In this document: positions 34,850 through 43,318 of the stretch, in pieces | How the letters are laid out: every line of letters begins with the position of its first letter | Position numbering within the stretch: the first letter of the stretch is position 1 | Assembly (NCBI GenBank): GCA_015067145.1 | Contig: SVNA01000009.1 | Location: 1 to 64,000 of the forward strand | Direction: 5' to 3' | DNA length: 64,000 nucleotides | Source of the DNA: Oscillospiraceae bacterium | Lineage (GTDB): Bacteria > Bacillota > Clostridia > Oscillospirales > Ruminococcaceae | Notes under the pieces: model-generated | Seen by the model: only the letters and a program-made list of their open reading frames with translations | Told to the model about the DNA's origin: nothing | Database searches by the model: none | Position numbers and translations under genes: made by a program

Positions 34850-35352
34850 AAAAACTTATAGCTTCCCTTATTGCAGGGGCAATTTTTATCGGCGTCGGCG
34901 TCGGGGTTTTCTTTATGGAGATAGCGGAGTTTTCCAGCACCGATTACTTTGCATACATAAAAGAAGATAATATAAAAACATTTACATTTGAAGATGACAG
35001 TATTTTTACCGAAAACACTGACGAAGAAGTCGTTATAAATGTCTATCTCGGAGAATACTTCAGTCAGTACGGAGGATACAAAATTGTGGACTCCCCTTCC
35101 ACCGAAGGTATTGAAATAAGCATAGATTACCGCGGTTCCAGACCACTGTTTAATTTTTCCGACTACAGCGGCAACGACAGCACTGTATACAGCCTGCACT
35201 GTTATCAGTCCACACCGATGCCAAAAGAGATACTTGATGCTGTAAAGTATATCTGTCAGAATAAGGTTATTGTCAGAAACAGCGATATGTTCATAGTGGA
35301 AAATGTCACAATAAAAACCTGCAATCCCCACCTGCTGAAGATAGAAAAATAG
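34846..35352 (+). CDS. Hypothetical exported or anchored protein
   Basis: A 168-residue protein with an N-terminal hydrophobic helix (about 5-27) and an outside domain of beta-strand character (KTFTFEDDSIF, EVVINVYLGEY, GIEISIDYRG). It is in the position often held by DUF4097-type adhesin-like proteins in PadR-DUF1700 operons and may be a reduced relative, but I cannot confirm that. Last gene of the operon, followed by a terminator. Confidence 0.6.
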   Translation: MKKLIASLIAGAIFIGVGVGVFFMEIAEFSSTDYFAYIKEDNIKTFTFEDDSIFTENTDEEVVINVYLGEYFSQYGGYKIVDSPSTEGIEISIDYRGSRPLFNFSDYSGNDSTVYSLHCYQSTPMPKEILDAVKYICQNKVIVRNSDMFIVENVTIKTCNPHLLKIEK

Positions 35353-35402
35353 AATATTCAACGCATAATTCTCAATACATATCCTTTACATATCACCCAA
35401 TA

Positions 35403-35444
35403 AAGAAAACAGCTCAGAGCATTTGGCCCTGAGCTGTTTTCTTA
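35403..35444. terminator. Bidirectional terminator between PadR operon and DUF2628 gene
   Basis: Stem AAGAAAACAGCTCAG/CTGAGCTGTTTTCTT, perfect over 15 pairs, with an 11-base loop. It serves two convergent genes. Confidence 0.9.
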
Positions 35445-35458
35445 TTATATATTCAGTT

Positions 35459-36037
35459 TTACCATAAATAATCGCCGATGGTGTATGCGTAGGCAAAGAT
35501 GAGGGTAAACAGAAGCACCCACATAATCACCTGAAGAAGTATAAGCAGAATTACCGCCAGTCTGTTTGTGCCGCCTTTGCGGTGGATAAAATTCTGCCGT
35601 GAGGTTTCGTCCATAACGTTTGCCTGCTGTGCCAGCTTCTGTATATGCATCATATATATGTAGTTGCCGAAAAGGCCGGACGCAATTCCGCTGAGCAACC
35701 CGAAGGAAAACTCTGTAATCACATTAAGCATAAAAACCGCAATCCACCATACTGCTGCAACGGCGTACATTTTGCGGTATACCATCCAGTTTACAGGAAA
35801 GAGGAAGGAACACCAGTTCCAGGAAACTTTTTTACCCTGATATTTAAACCCAAGAAAACGCGGAATGTAATACTCCTGTTTTGTGCCCACAAGCTGTTCT
35901 TCCACAGGGTCTATGGAACTGTCTGTATACACCTTTGAGGTGCTGTTATTTTCGTTTTCAACACCTGTCGCCTTTCCGCAGTTTACGCAGAAAGCATCTT
36001 TATCACCTATATCGGTGCCGCAGTATCTGCAATACAT
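35459..36037 (-). CDS. Zinc-ribbon plus DUF2628 membrane protein
   Basis: A 192-residue protein. The N-terminal zinc ribbon is CRYCGTDIGDKDAFCVNCG, then a disordered linker (25-60), then a DUF2628 region with WNWCSFLFPVNWMVYRKMY and three hydrophobic helices (about 90-185). The function is unknown. It lies 33 bases after the rodA-like gene and may share its transcript. Confidence 0.8.
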   Translation of the reverse strand: MYCRYCGTDIGDKDAFCVNCGKATGVENENNSTSKVYTDSSIDPVEEQLVGTKQEYYIPRFLGFKYQGKKVSWNWCSFLFPVNWMVYRKMYAVAAVWWIAVFMLNVITEFSFGLLSGIASGLFGNYIYMMHIQKLAQQANVMDETSRQNFIHRKGGTNRLAVILLILLQVIMWVLLFTLIFAYAYTIGDYLW

Positions 36038-36070
36038 AACATTCCTCCTTTTCTTTTTATCATAAACAGA

Positions 36071-37192
36071 TTAAAACAGTTTTTTCTTGTTGTGCCGTGC
36101 TACACTGAGCACCATACCCATAGCACAGTAGGTCGCCAGTACACTGGTACCCCCCGCAGAAAACAGCGGCAGGGTGATGCCGATAACAGGCAGAACTGAA
36201 AGGTTCATCCCTATATTTATAATGCTCTGAAAGATAATCATAGCAAAAACACCTACACAGATGAGTGAGCCCTGAACGTCGGCAGAGCGGTTTGCGATGG
36301 CAAGTATGCGGAAGCACATGGTGAGGATAACGGTTATAACGATGAGAATACCGATAAAGCCCACACTCTCCGCTATAAAGGAAAACATAAAGTCATTCTG
36401 TGGCAGCGGTACATTGTTGTGGTTATCCACCATAAAGCCTTTGCCGAAAAGCTGGCCCGAACCGATGGAGATTTTGCCTGCATTCTGCTGCAGCAATATT
36501 GATGCGTATTCTGGGTTCTCGCTGTCAAAAAGAGCCAGAATTCGGTTCTGCTGGTATGGCTCCATAATCTTGAACCACAGTATCGGAAGCCCCACAACTG
36601 CAGCCCCTGCTGCTATGCCGATAAGTTTCCAGCTTATACCCGCCGCAAAGAACATGCTTGCGATGATAAATGCGTAAACCAGCATTGTGCCGCCGTCTCG
36701 CTGATAGGCAACAAAGGCAAAAGGCACAAGTGCTACAACCACAAGTTTGATAAGTGTATTTACTTCGTTTATATGATCCTTGTTTCTTTCTATAAAATGG
36801 GCAAGGGTGATAATCATACTGATTTTCAGCAGTTCGCTCGGCTGAAGTGACATGCCGCCGGGCAAGGCAATCCACGCCTTGTTGGTTGTGCCCGGAGGAG
36901 CAAAACCGATAATGGCTGTAAGCACCATAAGTCCGATGCACAAAGCCATGTGGACTTTATACCACTCGCACAGTTCTTTATAGTCAATTATGGAAAGCAG
37001 TATTGCCGCTGTAACGCCAAGCAGGCTTGCCACCAGCTGCACTATAACAACCTTTACATCCCCTACGGCGTTCATTGTTTTATATATGGAATAGATGCTG
37101 TATACAGATATGGCGCTGCAGGTTGCACACAGGCCAATAAAGATAAAGTCTGTCTGCTCGATAAACTCCCGCAGCCACGGATTATTGTTCAT
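36071..37192 (-). CDS. RodA/FtsW/SpoVE family peptidoglycan glycosyltransferase
   Basis: A 373-residue SEDS protein with about ten membrane helices that polymerises lipid II. Family blocks are visible: NKAWIALPGGMSLQPSELLKI, YQRDGGTMLVY, QNDFMFSFIAESVGFIG and PLFSAGGTSVLATYCAMG. The overall shape fits RodA more than FtsW, but a specific SpoVE-like role cannot be ruled out. It has its own promoter. Confidence 0.9.
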   Translation of the reverse strand: MNNNPWLREFIEQTDFIFIGLCATCSAISVYSIYSIYKTMNAVGDVKVVIVQLVASLLGVTAAILLSIIDYKELCEWYKVHMALCIGLMVLTAIIGFAPPGTTNKAWIALPGGMSLQPSELLKISMIITLAHFIERNKDHINEVNTLIKLVVVALVPFAFVAYQRDGGTMLVYAFIIASMFFAAGISWKLIGIAAGAAVVGLPILWFKIMEPYQQNRILALFDSENPEYASILLQQNAGKISIGSGQLFGKGFMVDNHNNVPLPQNDFMFSFIAESVGFIGILIVITVILTMCFRILAIANRSADVQGSLICVGVFAMIIFQSIINIGMNLSVLPVIGITLPLFSAGGTSVLATYCAMGMVLSVARHNKKKLF

Positions 37193-37227
37193 ATACAGCC
37201 CTCCTTTGCTTTTAAAAATTTTTATTT

Positions 37228-37256
37228 AGTATATAACATATTTTAAAATATATCAA
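37228..37256 (-). promoter_or_regulatory. Promoter of the rodA-like gene
   Basis: Minus-strand TTGATA, 17 bases, TATACT, about 35 bases ahead of the ATG. Confidence 0.65.
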
Positions 37257-37267
37257 CTTTAAAATAA

Positions 37268-37296
37268 TTGTACATTTACTGTTTTTATGATATATT
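37268..37296 (+). promoter_or_regulatory. Promoter of tsaE-tsaB-rpiB
   Basis: TTGTAC, 17 bases, TATATT on the plus strand, about 45 bases before the tsaE start. It is back-to-back with the rodA promoter. Confidence 0.55.
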
Positions 37297-37341
37297 ATTT
37301 AAGAGTATAATATGTGAAAATTCAAGGGAAGGAGTATTATC

Positions 37342-37767
37342 TTGAAAGAATATATTTCCAACTCAAAGGAAGAGACAGTTGCAATTGCAAAAAACATTGT
37401 TCCTCTTTTATCCAACCACGATATAATATTCTTTGACGGAGGTCTCGGCATGGGCAAAACAGCCTTCTGTCAGGGACTTTGTGACGGCCTTGGCATCAAT
37501 GCCACCGTCACCAGCCCGACCTTTGCCATTGTAAATGAATATACAGGCTATCCTCTCAGCCTTTTCCACTTTGATATGTACCGCATAGAAAATGAAGACC
37601 AGCTTTACAATATCGGTTTTTATGACTATCTGGACTACGACGGTATTGCCGCCATCGAATGGGCGGAAAATATAAAGGACTTTTTCAATGAAAATACCGT
37701 TACAATTAAGTTTGAAAAGCTGGGAGAGACAGTGAGAAAAATTACCATAGAAGGAGATAATTTCTGA
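37342..37767 (+). CDS. tsaE: t6A biosynthesis ATPase TsaE
   Basis: A 141-residue P-loop protein that drives the TsaB-TsaD cycle making N6-threonylcarbamoyl-adenosine in ANN-decoding tRNAs. Walker A is GGLGMGKTAF, and TSPTFAIVNEY, FHFDMYRIE and IEWAENI are family motifs. The start codon is TTG, with AAGGAGT 8 bases upstream. Its stop shares a base with the tsaB start (TGATG). Confidence 0.93.
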   Translation: MKEYISNSKEETVAIAKNIVPLLSNHDIIFFDGGLGMGKTAFCQGLCDGLGINATVTSPTFAIVNEYTGYPLSLFHFDMYRIENEDQLYNIGFYDYLDYDGIAAIEWAENIKDFFNENTVTIKFEKLGETVRKITIEGDNF

Positions 37768-38432
37768 TGTTGATTTTAGGTGTGGACTGCTCCTCCAAAC
37801 AGGGCAGCGTGGCAGTTGTGCGGGATTCAAAGCCGCTGTACCAGTGTGTTTACGACTCCAATATGACACACAGCCAGAATCTGCTTAGCCTTATAGAAAA
37901 CGCGGTGACAATATGCGGCATAAACAAAAAGGATATTGACCTTTTTGCAGTTACTCTGGGCCCCGGTTCCTTTACAGGTTTAAGAATTGGTCTTGCTCTT
38001 GTAAAAGGTATGGCCATAGCACTTAACAAACCTTGTGTAGGGGTGTCCTCCCTTGCCGCTATGGCAGAAACAGTGGACCTTGACGGTGTTGTTATCCCTT
38101 GCTTTGATGCAAGACGCGGTCAGGTATACTGCCGCATAACCGACGGCGATGAAGTGATTGCAGATGATGACTGCATTATGGCTGCAACCCTTGAGGATTT
38201 TGTTTCCAGTTGTAAAAAAGACATATATTTTGTTGGCGACGGCAAGGATGTATGTTATAATAAATTCAAAGAATACAAAAATGTTAAAAATCATTCTGCA
38301 CTGATGCCCTGTATAGCTTACGGTGCCTGCCTTATGGCAGAAAATATGCCGCCTCAGACACATTTTGAGCTGAGCCCAAGCTATCTGAGACTTTCACAGG
38401 CAGAAAGAGAATTAAAGGAGAAGAACAAATGA
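37767..38432 (+). CDS. tsaB: t6A biosynthesis protein TsaB
   Basis: A 221-residue ASKHA-fold partner of TsaD. ILGVDCSSKQGSVAV opens the fold and TLGPGSFTGLRIGLALVKG is the signature. It lacks the metal-binding His pair of TsaD, as expected. It is coupled to tsaE at the start and to rpiB at the end by a four-base ATGA overlap. The catalytic partner tsaD lies 19 kb away on the other strand. Confidence 0.95.
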   Translation: MLILGVDCSSKQGSVAVVRDSKPLYQCVYDSNMTHSQNLLSLIENAVTICGINKKDIDLFAVTLGPGSFTGLRIGLALVKGMAIALNKPCVGVSSLAAMAETVDLDGVVIPCFDARRGQVYCRITDGDEVIADDDCIMAATLEDFVSSCKKDIYFVGDGKDVCYNKFKEYKNVKNHSALMPCIAYGACLMAENMPPQTHFELSPSYLRLSQAERELKEKNK

Positions 38433-38866
38433 TAGTTTTAGCTGCTGACCACGGTGGTTTCCACCTTAAAGAAGAAGTAAAAAAATATCTTGAAGCAAAA
38501 GGTGTTGAGCTTGTTGACGTAGGTACATTCTCTACAGACAGCATCGACTACCCTGACATTGCAAAAAAAGGCTGTGAAAAAATCACAAGCGGTGAATGTG
38601 ACAAAGGCCTTTTCTTCTGCGGCACAGGCGTAGGCATCTCTATTGCTGCAAACAAAGTTAAAGGCATCCGTGCATGCTGCTGCAGCGACCATTTCAGTGC
38701 AAAATACACACGTCTCCACAACGATGCAAACGTATTGTGCCTTGGCGGCCGTGTAGTTGGTGCAGGTGTTGCCTGCGAGCTTGCCGACCTGTTCCTTGAA
38801 ACAGAATTCGAAGGCGGCCGTCACGCAACACGCGTTGGCAAAATTATGGCTATCGAAGCTGAATAA
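38429..38866 (+). CDS. rpiB: Ribose-5-phosphate isomerase B
   Basis: A 145-residue RpiB/LacA-fold isomerase of the pentose phosphate pathway. The motifs ADHGGFHLK, DVGTFSTDSIDYPD and FFCGTGVGISIAANKV are present; C64 is the expected catalytic base. The codon bias suggests high expression. The last gene of tsaE-tsaB-rpiB, followed by a terminator. Confidence 0.93.
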   Translation: MIVLAADHGGFHLKEEVKKYLEAKGVELVDVGTFSTDSIDYPDIAKKGCEKITSGECDKGLFFCGTGVGISIAANKVKGIRACCCSDHFSAKYTRLHNDANVLCLGGRVVGAGVACELADLFLETEFEGGRHATRVGKIMAIEAE

Positions 38867-38875
38867 TGCTCATAC

Positions 38876-38900
38876 GGGAGGGGTATTCCCTCCCTTTTTG
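38876..38900 (+). terminator. Terminator after rpiB
   Basis: Stem GGGAGGG/CCCTCCC with a 5-base loop and TTTTT. It partly insulates upp downstream, although some readthrough may drive upp. Confidence 0.75.
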
Positions 38901-38951
38901 ATAAAAATATCTATATCATAAACACAATCTAATTAAACGGAGAAATATATT

Positions 38952-39581
38952 ATGTCAAAAGTTTTAGTATTGGACCACCCGCTTGTAAAGCACAAAGTTG
39001 CAATTATGCGTAATAAGGACACAGGTACAAAGGAATTCAAGGCTGTTGCAAAGGAAATTGCAATGCTGATGTGCTACGAAGCAACAAGAGAGCTTGCTGT
39101 TGAAGATGTTGATGTGGAAACACCAATAACAACTGCACGCTGCCAGATGCTGGCAGGCAAAAAGTTGGCTATCGTGCCAATCCTCCGTGCAGGTCTTGGC
39201 ATGGTTGACGGTATGCTGGAGCTTATCCCATCTGCAAAAATCGGCCATATCGGCCTTTACCGTGACGAAGAAACCCTTGAACCTGTAGAATACTTCTGCA
39301 AAATGCCAAGTGACATCAGCGAAAGAGATGTTTTTGTAGTTGACCCTATGCTTGCAACAGGCGGCAGTGCAGTTGATGCAATCAAGCTTATCAAGGCCCG
39401 CGGTGCAAAAAACATCAAATTCCTCTGCCTTATCGCAGCACCTGAAGGTGTTAAAAAGCTGAGCGAAATGCACCCTGATGTTGACATCTTCTGTGCGGCA
39501 CTGGACGACCATCTGAACGAACACGGTTACATTGTTCCTGGCCTCGGTGATGCAGGTGACAGAATTTTCGGCACAAAATAA
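38952..39581 (+). CDS. upp: Uracil phosphoribosyltransferase
   Basis: A 209-residue salvage enzyme making UMP from uracil and PRPP. The PRPP loop is [29 protein letters not shown] and the C-terminal uracil-binding [16 protein letters not shown] are standard. Length is typical. It follows rpiB after a hairpin and has its own terminator. Confidence 0.97.
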   Translation: MSKVLVLDHPLVKHKVAIMRNKDTGTKEFKAVAKEIAMLMCYEATRELAVEDVDVETPITTARCQMLAGKKLAIVPILRAGLGMVDGMLELIPSAKIGHIGLYRDEETLEPVEYFCKMPSDISERDVFVVDPMLATGGSAVDAIKLIKARGAKNIKFLCLIAAPEGVKKLSEMHPDVDIFCAALDDHLNEHGYIVPGLGDAGDRIFGTK

Positions 39582-39597
39582 AATATGTATTCAAAGC

Positions 39598-39631
39598 AAA
39601 ATCCGTCCATTTTTATGGGCGGATTTTTTGT
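39598..39631 (+). terminator. Terminator after upp
   Basis: Stem AATCCGTCCA/TGGGCGGATT (one G-U) with a 6-base loop, followed by TTTTT. Confidence 0.85.
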
Positions 39632-39686
39632 GTTTCAGCCACTTTTGAATATAATAAGCCACCCTGTATAATCTCATATAAAAATC

Positions 39687-39716
39687 AAAAGCACCTGCAA
39701 ATGCAGGTGCTTTAAT
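39687..39716. terminator. Terminator downstream of the zinc-ribbon gene
   Basis: Perfect stem AAAGCACCTGCA/TGCAGGTGCTTT with a two-base loop, A-rich on the left. It could end the minus-strand transcript of the zinc-ribbon and sigma genes and also act as a backup for upp. Confidence 0.75.
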
Positions 39717-39778
39717 TTTGCCTGGAGATAAAAAGTGCCATGGGGATATTTTAGATTGCTAGGAATAGTATCTGCTGA

Positions 39779-40054
39779 TTATTCGCCTTTTTCTGCTGCG
39801 AAACATTCGCTGCAAAGAACAGGTCTGTCTTCTCTTGGTTTAAATGGAACTCTTGCTTCTTTACCGCATTTTGCGCAAACGGAAGTGTGGTATTCTCTCT
39901 GTCCTTTAACCTGATTTTTTCTTGCATCGCGGCATGGTTTGCATCTCTGTGGTTCGTTTTCAAAACCTCTTTCTGCATAGAATGCCTGTTCGCCTGCTGT
40001 AAAAGTAAATTCCTGTCCGCAATCTTTGCAAACTAATACTTTGTCTTCGTACAT
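39779..40054 (-). CDS. Double zinc-ribbon protein
   Basis: A 91-residue protein with CxxC pairs: CKDCGQEF, then CKPCRDARK, CAKCGKEARVPFKPREDRPVLCSEC. This matches the small zinc-ribbon family with a CxCx4 plus CxxC pattern seen in many clostridia and Chloroflexi. A role in translation or DNA binding is guessed from such families but not shown. It follows the sigma factor gene by 115 bases. Confidence 0.8.
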   Translation of the reverse strand: MYEDKVLVCKDCGQEFTFTAGEQAFYAERGFENEPQRCKPCRDARKNQVKGQREYHTSVCAKCGKEARVPFKPREDRPVLCSECFAAEKGE

Positions 40055-40169
40055 TGGTACCTCTCCTTAAAAATGTATTAGCCCTGTGAGAAATTAAACC
40101 AATGCCGCTGCTTGTGGCTTATAGCCTTGTTTTAAGTTGCCCGGGCTTATATAATAAAGACCTTCGTCT

Positions 40170-40706
40170 CTATTTTCTAAGTTTTTTGTGAATACGCTGT
40201 ATTGCATTGTTTACAGCCTTTTCGTCCTTACCTGTCATATCAGCAATCTCTTTATAAGAATACTGCATTGTATATAAACTGAAAACCAGAAACTCAAACC
40301 TTGAAAGCTTCTGTTTGGCGGTAAGGATAAACTCTTTGTTCTGCTCTTTTGTGAGGATATCATTTTCTGCATCGGAAGCGATATCCTCTTCCTCCAGAGT
40401 TTTCGCTTCTGACAAAATCTGGTGCTTCTGGCTCTGGCTGGAGTTATAGGCAGTTATTATGCTGTTGAGTATACATTTTTTGGCATAGGTGGGGAAACTT
40501 GCACCCTTATCCTGTGAATAGCTTAAAATCGCTTTGAACAGGCCGATGTTGCCCTCCTGTACGGCATCCTCAAAGTCAAAGGATTTTGTACGCAACTTGT
40601 ATGCACATGATTCTATTGCAGGTCTGAAAACTTTGAATATATATTCAATATCCTTGTGGGAACCCTGCTTTGCCAAGGCAACATACTGCTCCATTTCCTT
40701 TTGCAC
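40170..40706 (-). CDS. Sigma-70 family RNA polymerase sigma factor
   Basis: A 178-residue sigma factor with region 2 (about 15-85: FEDAVQEGNIGLFKAILSY, FPTYAKKCILNSII) and region 4 (about 125-177: FEFLVFSLYTMQYSYKEIADMTGKDEKAVNNAIQRI). The layout resembles SigH/sporulation-type sigma factors, though it is shorter than SigH (about 210 residues). The start codon is GTG, with GAGG 7 bases upstream; the internal ATG four codons on is too close to AAGGA. A strong promoter with an inverted repeat precedes it. No anti-sigma gene is next to it. Confidence 0.85.
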   Translation of the reverse strand: MQKEMEQYVALAKQGSHKDIEYIFKVFRPAIESCAYKLRTKSFDFEDAVQEGNIGLFKAILSYSQDKGASFPTYAKKCILNSIITAYNSSQSQKHQILSEAKTLEEEDIASDAENDILTKEQNKEFILTAKQKLSRFEFLVFSLYTMQYSYKEIADMTGKDEKAVNNAIQRIHKKLRK

Positions 40707-40737
40707 TTTGAAACCTCAGAAAAAATATATTAAAAAA

Positions 40738-40794
40738 CATAGTGTGTCATTTTTTGTATTATTAAACATATTATACAAAACCGGACACACTATG
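40738..40794. repeat. Perfect 11-bp inverted repeat around the sigma gene promoter
   Basis: CATAGTGTGTC at 40738-40748 and GACACACTATG at 40784-40794, with inner TTTTGTAT/ATACAAAA pairing as well. One arm overlaps the promoter spacer next to the -35 box and the other lies in the early transcribed region. Either two operator half-sites or a transcript hairpin could result. Confidence 0.75.
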
Positions 40795-40798
40795 TCAA
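40770..40798 (-). promoter_or_regulatory. Consensus promoter of the sigma factor gene
   Basis: Minus-strand TTGACA, exactly 17 bases, TATAAT: a perfect sigma-A consensus. Transcription would start near 40763, about 55 bases before the GTG start. Confidence 0.8.
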
Positions 40799-40871
40799 AT
40801 TATTTTTATTATCTTGTACAAAAACAACAAATTGAGCACAATTTATTTTCAATAATTGTTGAATATATTCA

Positions 40872-42239
40872 TTATGCGTTATCCCTTGTAACTGTTCTTA
40901 TCCATCTGCCTGACATTATTCGTTTTAACTCTATTACAATTTTTATAAATGCATCACATCTCATGGAAAGATACACCAGCGGTGCAGGTGCGTGCAGTAC
41001 CAGACCAAGCACCACGCTGAGCGGAATATTTATAAGCCACATACCGCCGCCGTCCAGCAGAAGTGCCAGCTTTGTATCCCCGCCGCCGCGGAGAACACCA
41101 ACAATATTTACTATGTCAATAGCCGCAAGAGGCTGTATGCATACCACAACTGTGAGCATCTGGAAAGCTGCCAGCTTTGCCTCGGGAGTGATGTTGTAGA
41201 TGGAGAGGAACGGATTTCTGACAAGAAGAACAACGATGGACATTATAAAACCGATACAGAAAGCTGTAAGGTTGATTGTAACAGCTGTCTTCTGTGCACG
41301 CTCCAGCTTGCCCTGACCGATTGTCTTGCCGCAGATTACTGCCGCAGCATTTGCCACACCGAATGTGAATACGGAAGCAAGGTTGTAGACAACAGTTACC
41401 ACACTGTTTGCCGCAACAAATGTGGAACCGATGTGGCCCATGATAACACCTGTTGTAACACTGCCCATGCCCCAGATAAGCTCGTTGCCCATAACAGGCA
41501 GTGCATGGTGGATAAAGTCCGGGATAAGGCTTGTGTCAATCTTGAACATACAGTGCCATTTGAAACCGATTTTCTTTTCGATAAAGTACATATATACTGC
41601 TGCACAGCAGAACTCGAATACACGTGCTGTAACGGTACCCACCGCAGCACCCTGCACACCAAGGGCAGGTGCCCCGAATTTACCGAAGATAAACATATAG
41701 TTTACGATTACATTTACAAAGAAGGACATACCGTAAACTGTGGTGCTCACCTTTACCTGTTCAACTCCCCGCAGAGCGAGGAAGTAGCAGTTGGAAAGAG
41801 AGTAGAACACAAAACCCAGCGATAGAGTTTTCAGATAGGAAACACCTGCTGTGATAACCTCTGCCTCGTTGGAAAAAAGGGACATTATCTGCTCGGTAAA
41901 GAAAAATGCCGCTACTGAAAAAACGATGGAAACCACAAACATTGTCATGGTGGATATACGCATAACACGGCGGATAACATCTGTGTTGCCCTTGCCCCAG
42001 TACTGAGAGATAAGCACCGAAGCACCGCCACACACACCAAAGCCTGCAATCATCATAAGAAAAAATGTCTGTCCGCCAAGACTTGCACCGGAAACTGCAA
42101 TATCACCCAGTTCCCCCAGCATGATTGTATCCATAGCTGAAACACCGTGGTTGATGACATTCTGCATTGCTATAGGCAGTGCAACGGCTACAAGGGTTAT
42201 GAAATATTCTTTGTCAAAAACAAAATGCTTTTTTAACAT
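40872..42239 (-). CDS. MATE family efflux transporter
   Basis: A 455-residue exporter with twelve membrane helices in two similar halves (ALPIAMQNVINHGVSAMDTIMLGELG opens the first, PVMGNELIWGMGSVTTGVIMGHIG the second). These proteins export drugs or metabolites in exchange for Na+ or H+. The listed ORF starts 18 codons earlier; ATG at 42239 is preferred because GGGAGG precedes it. It lies downstream of the tRNA-Leu gene, whose terminator stands between them. Confidence 0.92.
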   Translation of the reverse strand: MLKKHFVFDKEYFITLVAVALPIAMQNVINHGVSAMDTIMLGELGDIAVSGASLGGQTFFLMMIAGFGVCGGASVLISQYWGKGNTDVIRRVMRISTMTMFVVSIVFSVAAFFFTEQIMSLFSNEAEVITAGVSYLKTLSLGFVFYSLSNCYFLALRGVEQVKVSTTVYGMSFFVNVIVNYMFIFGKFGAPALGVQGAAVGTVTARVFEFCCAAVYMYFIEKKIGFKWHCMFKIDTSLIPDFIHHALPVMGNELIWGMGSVTTGVIMGHIGSTFVAANSVVTVVYNLASVFTFGVANAAAVICGKTIGQGKLERAQKTAVTINLTAFCIGFIMSIVVLLVRNPFLSIYNITPEAKLAAFQMLTVVVCIQPLAAIDIVNIVGVLRGGGDTKLALLLDGGGMWLINIPLSVVLGLVLHAPAPLVYLSMRCDAFIKIVIELKRIMSGRWIRTVTRDNA

Positions 42240-42293
42240 TGGTCCTCCCTGTTTTGATTTATATACAAAAGGTCTATATAGAGCTGAATACAC

Positions 42294-42334
42294 AAAAAAA
42301 GATAGTATTCAAACCTATCTGTTCGAATACTATC
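42294..42334 (-). terminator. Terminator after tRNA-Leu
   Basis: Perfect stem GATAGTATTC/GAATACTATC with a 14-base loop, followed on the minus strand by a run of seven T. Confidence 0.85.
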
Positions 42335-42338
42335 GATC

Positions 42339-42425
42339 TGGTGCCGGTGGTCGGGGTCGAACCGACACGGTATCACTACCACAGGATTTTGAGTCCAGCA
42401 CGTCTGCCAATTCCATCACACCGGC
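42339..42425 (-). tRNA. tRNA-Leu (CAA)
   Basis: An 87-base tRNA including an encoded CCA. Acceptor GCCGGTG/CACCGGC pairs fully, the T arm is GTCGG-TTCGACC-CCGAC, and a long variable arm GGTA-GTGA-TACC marks class II. The anticodon loop CTCAAAA gives CAA (reads UUG). The anticodon stem CTGGA/TCCTG has a T-T mismatch at the second pair. Confidence 0.93.
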
Positions 42426-42440
42426 TTATACAGCTTTATT

Positions 42441-42469
42441 ATTATACAAAACATTTTTATAAATTGCAA
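42441..42469 (-). promoter_or_regulatory. Promoter of tRNA-Leu
   Basis: Minus-strand TTGCAA, 17 bases, TATAAT, ending about 15 bases before the tRNA. Confidence 0.7.
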
Positions 42470-42636
42470 GCATTTTTTTACGGTTTTGGGGTAAATGCCG
42501 CCCATATTTTTATACTTTTCGCAATATTTTATCAAAATATGTCAGTTTGTTTATGCAGCAATTAATTTCCGTTATATGTTTTACATCTGTATTTCTGTCA
42601 ATAATCCTCTAAAAGATTATATAGTGAGGAAAATAT

Positions 42637-43317
42637 ATGGAATATATTAAACTTCTGGGAATTCTGATTGTTGTGCTGGGCTTTGCACTTAAGCTGGACT
42701 CGATACTGATTATCGTAATCGCCGCCTTTGTAACTGCACTGGTGGGCGGTGTTGATATGGTCACGCTGGTGGAAACCTTTGGGGAAAGCTTTGTGTCAAA
42801 CCGCAGCATGACTATATTTATCCTTGTTATGCTTGTGACGGGAACTATGGAACGCAACGGACTTAAAGAGGCCTCCTCTGCCCTTATCGGCAGAATAAAA
42901 GGTGCAACAGCGGGGATGGTTATTGCCGCTTACGGTGTTATCCGCGGAGCGTTCGGTGCTTTCAACGTTGGCATCGGCGGTGTGGCAGGGTTTATACGCC
43001 CTGTGCTGATACCTATGGCAACAGGCACTGTTGAATCCAAAGGGCATACTGTAAACGAAAACCATCTTGAACAGATAAAAGGTATGGCGGCGGGGATTGA
43101 AAATATCTCCTGGTTTTTCTGTCAGGTGCTGTTTGTGGGCGGTTCGGGAGCATTGCTTGTTCAGGGCACTCTGGCAAATCTCGGCTACGATGTACCGCTT
43201 ATACGTCTGGCTGCCGTGGAGATACCTGTGGCGATTGCGGGGGTGGCTTTTGGCGTTATTTATTACTATTTAAAAGACCGACGCCTGAGCAGAAAATACT
43301 ACAGCAAGGAGAAATAA
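42637..43317 (+). CDS. DUF969 family membrane protein
   Basis: A 226-residue protein with six or so membrane helices. MEYIKLLGILIVVLGFALKLD, VETFGESFVSNRSM and GAFGAFNVGIGGVAGFIRP match DUF969. It is one base ahead of the DUF979 gene, and the two are nearly always found together with pyrrolidone-carboxylate peptidase, so they probably form one carrier of two subunits. The substrate (pyroglutamate or pyroglutamyl peptides) is inferred from neighbours. GAGG precedes the ATG. Confidence 0.85.
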   Translation: MEYIKLLGILIVVLGFALKLDSILIIVIAAFVTALVGGVDMVTLVETFGESFVSNRSMTIFILVMLVTGTMERNGLKEASSALIGRIKGATAGMVIAAYGVIRGAFGAFNVGIGGVAGFIRPVLIPMATGTVESKGHTVNENHLEQIKGMAAGIENISWFFCQVLFVGGSGALLVQGTLANLGYDVPLIRLAAVEIPVAIAGVAFGVIYYYLKDRRLSRKYYSKEK

Positions 43318-43318
43318 T

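Noticed and set aside
40055-40169. Riboswitch between the sigma gene and the zinc-ribbon gene
   Set aside because: Some G/C-rich pairing is possible (AGCCCGGGC, AGGGCT), but no known riboswitch core (c-di-GMP, ZTP, preQ1, THF) is recognisable.
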